Of a DNA stretch of 32,518 nt, positions 8,003-17,661 are shown in pieces (position 1 is the first letter of the stretch; each line of letters opens with the position of its first letter). Under the pieces are notes generated by a model. That model had not been told where the DNA came from. It did not search any database and saw nothing but the letters and a program-made list of their open reading frames with translations. Origin of the DNA: Deltaproteobacteria bacterium (lineage in GTDB: Bacteria > Myxococcota > Polyangia > Haliangiales > Haliangiaceae); the NCBI GenBank assembly GCA_018262455.1, contig JAGSPR010000060.1, positions 1 through 32,518 on the forward strand, written 5' to 3'. The translations under genes were made by a program, and so were the position numbers.

Positions 8003-8962
8003 ATGATCGCACGCGTGTTGCTCGGGATGGCCTTGGTCGTGGCGATCACGCGATCGGCCCACGCCGACGGGGATCCTCAGCCGCCGAAGATCGCGGTGCT
8101 CGGGCTCGAGGTCGGCGGAGCCGTCGATCTCGAGGCCACGACGGTGGCCCGGAACCTGACCGCGCAGCTGCGGCTCCAGGCCGCCGCCAGCCCGCGGTTC
8201 GTGGTGGCTCCCCACAGTGACAAGGAGCTGTTTGACGAGAAGCTCACGTCGAATTGCGACACCGAGGCGATCGCGTGCATGGTGGTGATCGCGAAGCAGC
8301 TCGGCGCCAAGCGGATGCTGTTCGGGCGGCTCGAGAAGAAGCAGAACAACGGCCCGGGCTACCAGGTCTCGCTCAAGCTGCTCGACGTCGACCGCCACAC
8401 GATGACGCCGTGGAGTGAGTTCATCCCGCTCGCCGAGACGGCTGCGGATCTCGATGACTGGGCGAGCAAGGCGTTCACCGCCATCACGGGCCAGGAGGAG
8501 GAAGCGGTCGTCGAGCCGACGCCGTCGCTGCCACCACCACCGCCGGAGGCCGAGCACACCCACAACGGCTGGCGCATCTCGGCGTATGTGTCGTCTGGCG
8601 CCACGGTCCTGCTCGCCGGCGGGTTCTTCTACTCCTGGCACCAGCTCGCCGGGCTCGGCAAGCAGGGCTTCTTCCGCTACGGCAAGGATTGCCAGGAGGA
8701 TCTGACGAGCCCGACGGGCTTCACCGCGACGTCGAACCCCCACTGCGTTGATGGCGCAAGCTGGCGGCGCGATACCTACGTGACCGGCATCGGGATGGCG
8801 GTCGTTGGCAGCTTCGCGATCGTCGCGATCTACAAGGCCTCGCGGGGACGCCCGGCCCATCGCGACGAGGTGACCCGGAAGGGCGCTCCGAGATCGCGGC
8901 TCGCCGTGACCCCGGTGGTGTCGCCCGGCGGCGCGGGCGCGATCCTCCGGCTCGACTGGTAG
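8003..8962 (+). CDS. Exported membrane protein, paralogue of the upstream gene without the PEGA domain
   Basis: A 319-residue protein with a signal peptide at 1-21 (cut after RSAHA). Its N-terminal domain (about 28-165) matches the preceding gene motif by motif: KIAVLGLEV, SDKELFDEKL, SNCDTEAIACM, GRLEKK, GYQVSLKLLD, EFIPLAE, DDWASKA. Instead of a PEGA domain it has a proline-rich linker (about 173-187). Two membrane helices follow (about 193-211 and 261-280) with a Cys-containing loop, and the C-terminus AVTPVVSPGGAGAILRLDW is shared with the paralogue. The pair looks like a tandem duplication followed by gain or loss of the PEGA module. It ends 1 bp before the stop of the convergent oxidoreductase gene. 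Function unknown; an envelope role is inferred from the signal peptide and helices. Confidence 0.82.
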   Translation: MIARVLLGMALVVAITRSAHADGDPQPPKIAVLGLEVGGAVDLEATTVARNLTAQLRLQAAASPRFVVAPHSDKELFDEKLTSNCDTEAIACMVVIAKQLGAKRMLFGRLEKKQNNGPGYQVSLKLLDVDRHTMTPWSEFIPLAETAADLDDWASKAFTAITGQEEEAVVEPTPSLPPPPPEAEHTHNGWRISAYVSSGATVLLAGGFFYSWHQLAGLGKQGFFRYGKDCQEDLTSPTGFTATSNPHCVDGASWRRDTYVTGIGMAVVGSFAIVAIYKASRGRPAHRDEVTRKGAPRSRLAVTPVVSPGGAGAILRLDW

Positions 8963-8963
8963 C

Positions 8964-11138
<2,175 letters not shown>

Positions 11139-11331
11139 CGCGAGCAGCGCCTTGGTGCCGCGGACGAGCGCGCCATCACGCTGGAGGTGGCGCGCCGAGG
11201 CGGCCAGCGCGGCCAGCCCACCGGCGGAGCGAGGCAGCTCCGTCAGCTCGAGCTGAGCGAGGCAGCTCCGTCAGCTCGAGCTCGGCGACCGACACGTCGA
11301 GCTTGTCGTGCGCATCTTCGTCGGCGGCCAC
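11139..11331 (-). pseudogene. Frameshifted N-terminal coding segment of the oxidoreductase
   Basis: Directly upstream of ATG 11138, the same frame reads RSAGGLAALAASARHLQRDG then ALVRGTKALLA, which fits the expected N-terminus of FdhF/YdeP proteins. It hits a TGA at 11273-11271 inside the second copy of a 28-bp repeat. Removing one repeat copy joins this segment to an open frame beginning at GTG 11331 (VAADEDAHDKLDVSVAELEL...). The restored protein is about 779 residues, a usual family length. The ancestral start was therefore probably GTG 11331. Either the gene really carries a duplication, or the sequence contains a repeat-copy error. Confidence 0.7.
11231..11286. repeat. 28-bp tandem duplication (two copies)
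   Basis: Copy 1 is 11231-11258 and copy 2 is 11259-11286. The first 24 bases of each (starting GAGGCAGCTCCGTCAG) are identical, and the last four differ (GAGC against CGGC). Because 28 is not a multiple of 3, the extra copy shifts the frame of the oxidoreductase gene. Each unit also contains AGCTCGAGCT, a perfect 10-bp palindrome. Confidence 0.9.
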
Positions 11332-11517
11332 GCCCCATCGTTACCACAGGCGTATGGTCAGTTCTGCATCGCATTCAGCGGACAGCCCGAGCCCGGTGCC
11401 CCGCCCACGCCCTTGGTCGCGAGGAACGGGGCGAAGCTCGGGGGCCGTTCCCGGGGGGACACTCGTGGCGAGCACCGGTGGGTCGCTTCTGACGAGCGTC
11501 GATGTACATTGGCACCG

Positions 11518-12045
11518 ATGGTCGAGGCGACCCACCTGCGAGAGCTCGAACGGACGGCCCTCACGGTGATCCGCGCGGCCTTTCCGATCGCCGAGCCGCC
11601 AAGCTCTGCGGAGATGCAGAACGATCACTGTCCCGAGTGCCGGGAGGTGAGCGCCGTGTTCGTGGGCAAACGTTGGGACGCGATCACGGCGAGTGATCTT
11701 GCCGGCAACCTGTCCGTCTGTCTGCTACCGGCACCAGGCCTCCGGTACTACCTGCCGGCGCTGATGCTTCGGTGCGTCGAAGCGCCGGAACAGCTCGACT
11801 GTGTCCCTGACTCGGTCATCGCAACGCTCTCGCCCCCCAACAACAAGCCGGACGCGCAGCTCGCGTCGCTGCTGGCCGCCGTCAACCAGGCCCAGGTCGC
11901 CGCGGTGCTCGCGTTTCTCCGTGTCTTCGAAGCCCGCTACAAGATCGATCGCTTCCCCCCAGAAGCGTTCGAGTATGTCCCGGCGTCCAAGGTGATGGTT
12001 CGCGCCATCGCCTTCTGGACCGAACGGCTGTCGACAGCGCGATGA
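11518..12045 (+). CDS. DUF6714-like protein
   Basis: A 175-residue soluble protein with no signal peptide or membrane helix. The pattern CPECREV, then FVGKRWDAIT, a PGLRYYLPALMLR segment and PDSVIATLSPPN matches what I recall of the DUF6714 family, which has no known activity. CxxC at the start of this core could bind a metal, but no second Cys pair is present. The open frame begins at GTG 11308, but residues before MVEATHLRE are low-complexity and overlap the oxidoreductase 5' region, so ATG 11518 is preferred; its ribosome site is weak. It is convergent with recQ, with 4 bp between the stops. The gap 11339-11517 shows no other gene. Confidence 0.7.
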   Translation: MVEATHLRELERTALTVIRAAFPIAEPPSSAEMQNDHCPECREVSAVFVGKRWDAITASDLAGNLSVCLLPAPGLRYYLPALMLRCVEAPEQLDCVPDSVIATLSPPNNKPDAQLASLLAAVNQAQVAAVLAFLRVFEARYKIDRFPPEAFEYVPASKVMVRAIAFWTERLSTAR

Positions 12046-12049
12046 CCGG

Positions 12050-13975
12050 TCAGCTCTTGCGGCGGCGCACGCGCCTGGTGACCGTCGGCATCTGGATCCC
12101 GAGGTCGGCGCTCTCGACCGCCCCGACCGCGACTTGATCGCCTCGCCGGGTGGTCGAGATCGTCGGGTACTCACCGCGCGAGGCTTCGATCAGCGAGGCG
12201 CCCTCGAGCGCACGCAGGAGGTCCATCACCTGCTGCTTGGTCCAGCCGCGCAGCGTGCCGCGACCGGGGACCTCGTCGAAGCGGTGATCGTCCTCGGCGC
12301 CGAGCGCGATGTTCGAGATCCGCGTGCGGCCGTAGCGGCCGTTCATCGCCCCGACCACGAGGAGCAGATTCTTGATCGCGCTGGTCTCGCGGTCGGACAG
12401 CCCGGTCGGCTTGCCGTGCGCGACCGCCTCGCAGTTGTCACAGGCGCCGCACTGGCGGTCTCGGCTCGCCCAGTCCTGGTCGCCGAAGTAGTCGAGGACG
12501 AACTGCCGCCGGCACTTCGGGTAGTACGCGAGCTCCACCATCGTGCGCAGCTTGCCGCGCTCGACCTCGGCCCGGCGCTGCAGCGACTCGACATCGAGCG
12601 CCGGGTAGACCCCGGCCATCGAATCGGTGGGGCGCGTGGCGACGATCCGCTCGTCATCGCGGCGCAGCATGCCGTGGCGCTCGAGGATCCGGATCGCGGC
12701 GCCCATCGTGGCTCCGGTCACTTCGCCCCCGAGGTGCTTGCGGAGCCGGGCCTCGAGCTCGTCGTCATACGGGCTGAGCTCGCCCAGGTTCGGCTGGTCG
12801 CGGAGCAGCTTCCACACGCCTCGCAGCACCTCGGCTGCTGGATAAGACGCGTCGATCAGGAACTCCTGGAGCTTGATGTCGCTGTGGTTGAACAGCAACA
12901 CGCACCGCGTGGGCTTGCCATCTCGACCCCCGCGTCCCGCCTCCTGGTAGTACGCCTCGGGGCTGCGCGGAATGTCGGCGTGGACGACGAGCCGGATGTC
13001 GCTCTTGTCGACGCCCATGCCGAACGCGTTCGTCGCGACGATGACGTCGAGGCTGCCCTCCATGAAGCGGTCCTGCGCGGTCTCGCGCAGGCCGCCCTGG
13101 AGCCCGGCGTGATAGACGAGGACCTTCATGCCGGCGGCCTTGAGGTCGGCCGCGTACTTCTCGGCGTTCTTGCGCGTGGCCGCGTACACGAGCGCCACGC
13201 CGCCCTCCCGCATGCGCACCAGCTCGACGAGCCGTTCGCCCTTGTCCACCGCGCCACCCGACTTGACGATCGAGTAATACAAGTTGGGGCGGTCAAACCC
13301 GCGGACATGCAGCTGCGCGTCGACCATCCCGAGCTGGTGAGCGATGTCTCGCCGCACCTCGGGCGTGGCGGTGGCGGTGAACGCCGCCAGGCGGGGCGCG
13401 CCGAGCTCCTTCACGATGTCGCCGAGCCGACGATAGTCGGGCCGGAAGTCGTGCCCCCATTCGGAGATGCAGTGCGCTTCGTCGATCGCGACCAGGGCGA
13501 TCCGGGCTGCGATCGACCGCAACGCATCGACGAATCGCGGGCTGCGGAACCGCTCGGGCGCGACGTAGACCAGCGTGTACTGTCCCGCCCGGATCCCGTC
13601 GAGGATCTCGCGCTGCTCCTCGGCTCCGTCGCGCGAGGTCAGCGCCACCGCAGGCACCCCGCGCGCGGTCAGCGCATCGACCTGATCCTTCATCAGGGCG
13701 ATCAGCGGAGAGACCACGAGCGTGACCCCTCCGCGCTCCCCGAGGACCACCGCAGGCAGCTGATAACACAGCGATTTTCCTGCGCCGGTGGGCATCACCG
13801 CGATCACCGGACGGCCCGCGAAGATGTCCGCGATCACCTCGGACTGACCGGGGCGCAGCGACGTGTGCCCGAACCGGGCGAGCACGCGCGTGAACACCGC
13901 CGAGGCATCGCTGGCCTCTGCTGCGCCGGTCGCGGATGACAACATCGCGAGCACCCTATCAGACGGCCCTGACAT
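12050..13975 (-). CDS. recQ: ATP-dependent DNA helicase RecQ
   Basis: A 641-residue superfamily 2 helicase that unwinds DNA 3'-5' during recombination and repair. Motif I is MPTGAGKSLCYQLPA, motif II DEAHCISEWGHDFRPDY with the aromatic-rich loop of RecQ, motif III AFTATATP and motif VI QEAGRGGRDGKP. A four-Cys zinc site (CRRQF, then CGACDNC) and a winged-helix RQC region follow. The C-terminus is short and basic with no evident HRDC domain, so it is a somewhat minimal RecQ. ATG 13975 is used; ATG 13945 is an alternative with GGGTG before it. It lies 60 bp after purU on the same strand, and the gap carries a strong dyad. Confidence 0.95.
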   Translation of the reverse strand: MSGPSDRVLAMLSSATGAAEASDASAVFTRVLARFGHTSLRPGQSEVIADIFAGRPVIAVMPTGAGKSLCYQLPAVVLGERGGVTLVVSPLIALMKDQVDALTARGVPAVALTSRDGAEEQREILDGIRAGQYTLVYVAPERFRSPRFVDALRSIAARIALVAIDEAHCISEWGHDFRPDYRRLGDIVKELGAPRLAAFTATATPEVRRDIAHQLGMVDAQLHVRGFDRPNLYYSIVKSGGAVDKGERLVELVRMREGGVALVYAATRKNAEKYAADLKAAGMKVLVYHAGLQGGLRETAQDRFMEGSLDVIVATNAFGMGVDKSDIRLVVHADIPRSPEAYYQEAGRGGRDGKPTRCVLLFNHSDIKLQEFLIDASYPAAEVLRGVWKLLRDQPNLGELSPYDDELEARLRKHLGGEVTGATMGAAIRILERHGMLRRDDERIVATRPTDSMAGVYPALDVESLQRRAEVERGKLRTMVELAYYPKCRRQFVLDYFGDQDWASRDRQCGACDNCEAVAHGKPTGLSDRETSAIKNLLLVVGAMNGRYGRTRISNIALGAEDDHRFDEVPGRGTLRGWTKQQVMDLLRALEGASLIEASRGEYPTISTTRRGDQVAVGAVESADLGIQMPTVTRRVRRRKS

Positions 13976-13994
13976 CGCGAAACTCGCGATTTCA

Positions 13995-14011
13995 TGTCCG
14001 AAATACGGACA
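13995..14011. promoter_or_regulatory. Dyad TGTCCG-N5-CGGACA upstream of recQ
   Basis: TGTCCG (13995-14000) and CGGACA (14006-14011) are exact complements around AAATA. The symmetry continues imperfectly outward to GCGATT / AATCGC (13986-14020). Three TCGCGA hexamers occur at 13975-13980, 13984-13989 and 14016-14021. The dyad starts 20 bp upstream of the recQ ATG and 25 bp after the purU stop. It could be an operator for recQ or a hairpin ending purU; no T-run follows, so an operator seems likelier. Confidence 0.4.
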
Positions 14012-14035
14012 CGAATCGCGACGGCGGAGACCGAT

Positions 14036-14956
14036 TCAGTCGAACACCACGGTCCGGCCGCCGTTGATCATGACGCGGTCGTCGAGGTGCCAGCGGACCG
14101 CGGCGGCGAGCACGTTCTTCTCGAGATCGCGACCCTTGCGGACGAGATCCTCGACGGTGTCGCGGTGGGCACACCGCACGGTCGACTGCTCGATGATCGG
14201 GCCCTGATCGAGCTCGGCCGTGACGTAGTGGCTCGTGGCGCCGATCATCTTGACGCCCTTCTCGTGGGCCTGGCGATACGGGTCCGCGCCCACGAACGAG
14301 GGCAGGAACGAGTGGTGGATGTTGATGATGCGGGACGGGTAGCGCGCCACGAACGTCGGCGACAGGATCTGCATGTAGCGGGCGAGCACGATCAGGTCGA
14401 TGCCGCTTCCGTCGATCAGCTCCGCGGCGGCAGCTTCTTGCTGCTGCTTGGTCTCCTTGGTGACCGGGAGGTGGTGGAACGTGACCCCGAAGTGGCGCGC
14501 GATCGAGCCGGCATCGGGGTGGTTCGAGATGATCATCGCGATGTCGCACGCGAGCTCGCCCGCGCGATGGCGGATCAGCAGGTCATAGAGGCAGTGCTCC
14601 TGCTTGGACGCGAACAGCGCGACGCGGCGCTTGCGCTCGCCGTACCACACGCGCCAGCCGAGGCCGTACTGCTCGCCGAGCTCGCGCAGCACGCACTCGA
14701 AGGTCACGCGATCGGTCGACAGCGTCGAGAGGTCGAACCGGATACGCTGGAAGAACATGCCCTTGCTGGGATCACTGTGATGATTCGAGTCGACGATCGT
14801 GGCCCCGTATCGGCTGAGCACCTGGCCGAGCGAGGACACGATGCCCTTGCGGTGAGGACCCTGGACGAGCAACGTGCCGACCTTGGGCGCGGTCCCGTTC
14901 ATCGTGGCGGACCGCGTGCGGGAGATGACGGGACGAGCTGCTGCGGGGGTTGCCAT
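14036..14956 (-). CDS. purU: Formyltetrahydrofolate deformylase PurU
   Basis: A 306-residue enzyme that hydrolyses 10-formyltetrahydrofolate to formate and tetrahydrofolate, balancing one-carbon units and feeding formate to purine synthesis. An N-terminal ACT domain (about residues 25-100; GTLLVQGPHRKGIVSSLG) is followed by a formyltransferase-fold domain. This has ISNHPDA, the catalytic-site block INIHHSFLPSF, and GATSHYVTAELDQGPIIEQ carrying the conserved His and Asp. The frame also has an ATG at 14968 directly after the upstream stop. GGAG lies 6 nt before ATG 14956, so that start is chosen; MNGTAPKVG further in is another possibility. The 12-bp junction with the upstream membrane-protein gene suggests translational coupling. 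No other folate or purine gene is nearby. Confidence 0.95.
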   Translation of the reverse strand: MATPAAARPVISRTRSATMNGTAPKVGTLLVQGPHRKGIVSSLGQVLSRYGATIVDSNHHSDPSKGMFFQRIRFDLSTLSTDRVTFECVLRELGEQYGLGWRVWYGERKRRVALFASKQEHCLYDLLIRHRAGELACDIAMIISNHPDAGSIARHFGVTFHHLPVTKETKQQQEAAAAELIDGSGIDLIVLARYMQILSPTFVARYPSRIINIHHSFLPSFVGADPYRQAHEKGVKMIGATSHYVTAELDQGPIIEQSTVRCAHRDTVEDLVRKGRDLEKNVLAAAVRWHLDDRVMINGGRTVVFD

Positions 14957-14968
14957 CGGATGCTCCAT

Positions 14969-15844
14969 CTAGAGAGATCCCGAGAACGCGAGACCTGCGC
15001 TCGACGGGGTGAACCACGGCGCGACGAGCTTCTCTTCGCCCGTGGCCTTGCCGTGCTTGCCGTACCAAATGAGGCCTCCGACCACCGCCGCGACCCCGAC
15101 CCCGGTGGCGAGCAGGCCCATGTTCGTGAGCTGGAGCGCGCGGCCGGCCTGGTCGAACGAGGGATCGCCCGGAGGTGCCGCGCACTGGTGGGTGGAGATC
15201 GAGCAGTTCGAGGGCAGTCGGGTGATCCCGAGGACGCCGAGCCCGAGGCCGCCGACCGCGAGCACCGTCCCCGTGCCGATCAGGACCTTGGCGCCCAGCG
15301 GGTGCGTTGGCCTGGGAGCGCGATGAGAGGGCTCGCCCTGCGTGCCGCCGGCATCGGACAGGCGAGCGCTCGCGAACTTCGCGGTGACGGCGCGGCCCTT
15401 GTCGCCGGTGCCGACGACGATCGTCAGGACCTTCTCCTTGCCGTCATGCGAGAACTTGACGACGTGCTTGCCGGGATCGACGTCATGCGGCTTGCCGTCA
15501 TCGAGCCGGGTCACGACGAGGACGTCGTCGACGTAGACACTGGTGTCCGGCAGGTCGGCACCCGACGAGTCACGCGCCGCGAAGCTGAGCGAGGGCTGAA
15601 GGCGCGTGAGGTCGTCCGCGAACCGCGCGCAGTCACCTTGCACCAGCGCAGGACACGAGGTCTGCGCGCAGGTCATGAACAGCTTGCGCGCGAGCGACAG
15701 CTTGCCCTGGTCCTTTGCATCCTGCCCTCGGCTATGCGCGTCGACGCAGACCTCCTTCGAGACTTCGTCCGCGCGTGCGACACGGGTCGTGGCCAGCCCG
15801 GCGCACAGGGTCGCGATCGCGAATCCACGGTGACTGATGATCAT
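14969..15844 (-). CDS. Exported PEGA-like membrane protein
   Basis: A 291-residue protein. A signal peptide covers residues 1-25 (cut after RVARA). A short helical TPR-like segment follows with paired cysteines (CVDAHSRGQDAK, TCAQTSCPALVQGDC). A beta-rich PEGA-like region at about 85-155 (SVYVDDVLV, DPGKHVVKFSHDG) precedes two membrane helices at about 188-208 and 242-262. This architecture recurs in myxobacterial genomes; function unknown. The frame is open upstream to 15934, but AGGA 7 nt before ATG 15844 and the signal peptide fix the start. It begins 16 bp after the Ser/Thr kinase stop and ends immediately before purU. Coexpression with the kinase suggests an envelope partner or substrate, which is inference only. 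Confidence 0.8.
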   Translation of the reverse strand: MIISHRGFAIATLCAGLATTRVARADEVSKEVCVDAHSRGQDAKDQGKLSLARKLFMTCAQTSCPALVQGDCARFADDLTRLQPSLSFAARDSSGADLPDTSVYVDDVLVVTRLDDGKPHDVDPGKHVVKFSHDGKEKVLTIVVGTGDKGRAVTAKFASARLSDAGGTQGEPSHRAPRPTHPLGAKVLIGTGTVLAVGGLGLGVLGITRLPSNCSISTHQCAAPPGDPSFDQAGRALQLTNMGLLATGVGVAAVVGGLIWYGKHGKATGEEKLVAPWFTPSSAGLAFSGSL

Positions 15845-15860
15845 GAGTGTTCCTTGGCGT

Positions 15861-17621
15861 TCAGAGACACGCAGGCTTGAAGATCTTCTTCGAACCTTCG
15901 AAGTAGTAGGGTGGGGTGCAGCTCGTCGCAGCACTGGTGGCTGGCTCGGCCGCCGGCGCGGTGAACGCGGGTCTGGGATCCGCGGGCTTCGTGGCCGGGG
16001 CGATCGGCGTCGTCTTCGGCGGGGTGATCGGCGTCTTGAACGGGCCGAACGTGGTGGTCTTCGACGGGGCGACCGACGTCATGGTCGTGCTGACCCGGGG
16101 CCGCACGACCGGGCGCGGCGCCGGCGGCGCCTGGCGGAATTGCTTGCGGTTGGCGGGCGGCGTGGCCGAGTTGGACTCGACCCCTCCGATCGAGACCGGT
16201 TCGATCTCGATCGAGTCGGTGATCGAGTCGGTGGTCGAGTCGGTGGTCGAGCCGGTGGTCGAAGATCCAGATCGCCACGCCCGTACCGCGGGAAGGGTGC
16301 GAGCGGCCTCGGTCGGGCCCGCGGGCGCAGCGCTCGAGGAGGTGGCCGCGGCCAGGGAAGCCGTCGGCCCGCTCGCGATGATGGCGATGCCCATCCCGAG
16401 CGCGATCACGAGCATGCTGAGCACCGCGATCATCGCGTAGGGGCTGCGGCGGAGGGGGACCACCGCGATCACGTCGTGCGAGCCAGAGGCGCCGTCGGTG
16501 GGCACGCTCCGCTCGCCGGCTGTGGCGAGCTCCCCGGGGTGACGCGTCTCGGCGGGGACCACGGGTCGCCGGAGGCTCGCCATGCCGGTCTTGCGCCAGC
16601 TCGCCTCCTCGGCGGCGAGCACCTTGTCGTTCTTGTCGAGGTACTCCTTGCCAAGCTCCTTGATCCACGCGGCCAGGACGCTCGCCGAGGCGGGTTGCAC
16701 CACCCCGCAAAGCGCATCGTCCATCTCGGCGGCGGTGCGCCAGCGGTGCGCCAGGTCGACGTCGAGGGCGCGCGTGACGATCGGCTCGAGTGCTGCGAGT
16801 TGCTGCCAGTGGTGCTCGTCGATCGAGGACCACTCGTGATCTGCCGCGAGGGCCTCGGTGATCGTGGGCAACTTGCCGCTCATGATCGTGGTGACCAGCT
16901 CGGCCTCGGACTGCGAGTGATGCATGCGGTGGCCGACAAGCAGCTCCCAGATCAACACCCCCGACGAGTAGATGTCGCTCTGCCGCGTGGCCGCTCCCAG
17001 CAGCTGCTCGGGCGCGGAGTACGCGAGCTTGCCCTTGTAGGTGCCCTCGCGGGTGACGTGCGCCGACATCGAGGCCTTGGCGACCCCGAAGTCGAGCAGG
17101 CGCGCGGTGCCGTCACTCGCAACCATCACGTTCTGCGGCGAGACGTCGCGATGGACGACGTTGAGCGGCATCCCCAGCTCGTCGACCATCTCGTGCGCCG
17201 CGTGCAGGCCCGCGAGCACCTGGGAGGCGATCGCCACCGCGATCTCGACGGAGATGGGAGACTTCGTCGCCCGCGCCTTGTTGAGTAGCCAGTGCAGCGG
17301 CGCGCCGTGCACGTACTCCTGGACGAGGACGACCTCGTCCATCGCCGTGACCACATCGAGCACGGGCACCACGTTGCGATGGTGGACCTTCGACGCGATG
17401 CGGGCCTCATCGAGGAACATCGCCACGAACTCCGAGTCCTCGGCGAACTCGGGGAGCAGCCGCTTCGCCGCGACGATACGGCTGAAGCCTTCGTCGCCCA
17501 TCAGGCGAGCAATGTGGATCGTGGCCATGCCACCGCGCGCGATCTGGCGATGCAGGACGTAGCGACCGACCGTCACGGCCTGGCTGTTGTCGAGTAGGGC
17601 TGCGAGCTGTTGTTCACTCAT
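15861..17621 (-). CDS. Transmembrane eukaryotic-like Ser/Thr protein kinase
   Basis: A 586-residue kinase. The cytoplasmic kinase domain (about 20-285) has the Gly-rich loop IARGGMAT, Lys53, HRDVSPQNVM (157-166), DFGVAK and YSAPEQ, so all catalytic residues are present. A linker leads to one membrane helix at about 400-425. An extracytoplasmic Pro/Thr/Ser-rich tail follows, ending CTPPYYFEGSKKIFKPACL. This two-cysteine C-terminal signature is shared by many myxobacterial membrane kinases. The tail contains four 12-bp repeats coding Thr-Thr-(Asp/Gly)-Ser units. The frame is open to 17723, but MSEQQLAALL at ATG 17621, with GAGGCG upstream, is the likely start. The solute-binding lipoprotein gene ends 40 bp upstream, so the tail and the lipoprotein could meet in the periplasm (inference). 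Confidence 0.92.
   Translation of the reverse strand: MSEQQLAALLDNSQAVTVGRYVLHRQIARGGMATIHIARLMGDEGFSRIVAAKRLLPEFAEDSEFVAMFLDEARIASKVHHRNVVPVLDVVTAMDEVVLVQEYVHGAPLHWLLNKARATKSPISVEIAVAIASQVLAGLHAAHEMVDELGMPLNVVHRDVSPQNVMVASDGTARLLDFGVAKASMSAHVTREGTYKGKLAYSAPEQLLGAATRQSDIYSSGVLIWELLVGHRMHHSQSEAELVTTIMSGKLPTITEALAADHEWSSIDEHHWQQLAALEPIVTRALDVDLAHRWRTAAEMDDALCGVVQPASASVLAAWIKELGKEYLDKNDKVLAAEEASWRKTGMASLRRPVVPAETRHPGELATAGERSVPTDGASGSHDVIAVVPLRRSPYAMIAVLSMLVIALGMGIAIIASGPTASLAAATSSSAAPAGPTEAARTLPAVRAWRSGSSTTGSTTDSTTDSITDSIEIEPVSIGGVESNSATPPANRKQFRQAPPAPRPVVRPRVSTTMTSVAPSKTTTFGPFKTPITPPKTTPIAPATKPADPRPAFTAPAAEPATSAATSCTPPYYFEGSKKIFKPACL
16213..16260. repeat. Four 12-bp tandem repeats inside the kinase tail
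   Basis: Units of GAGTCGGTGGTC (plus strand) lie at 16213-16224, 16225-16236, 16237-16248 and 16249-16260, each with at most one mismatch. They are in frame and encode a Ser/Thr/Asp-rich extracytoplasmic linker, so changes in copy number would alter tail length without breaking the frame. Confidence 0.85.
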
Positions 17622-17661
17622 GAACGCCTCATGGACGGGAATGTCGGGGACCGGATGTCGG

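Noticed and set aside
13994..15880. 628-residue plus-strand ORF opposite purU and the PEGA-like gene
   Set aside because: It spans two real minus-strand genes and their junction; the composition is typical of antisense frames in GC-rich DNA.
16213..16260. Short repeats as a possible CRISPR array
   Set aside because: The units are contiguous 12-mers without spacers and are in frame with the kinase.
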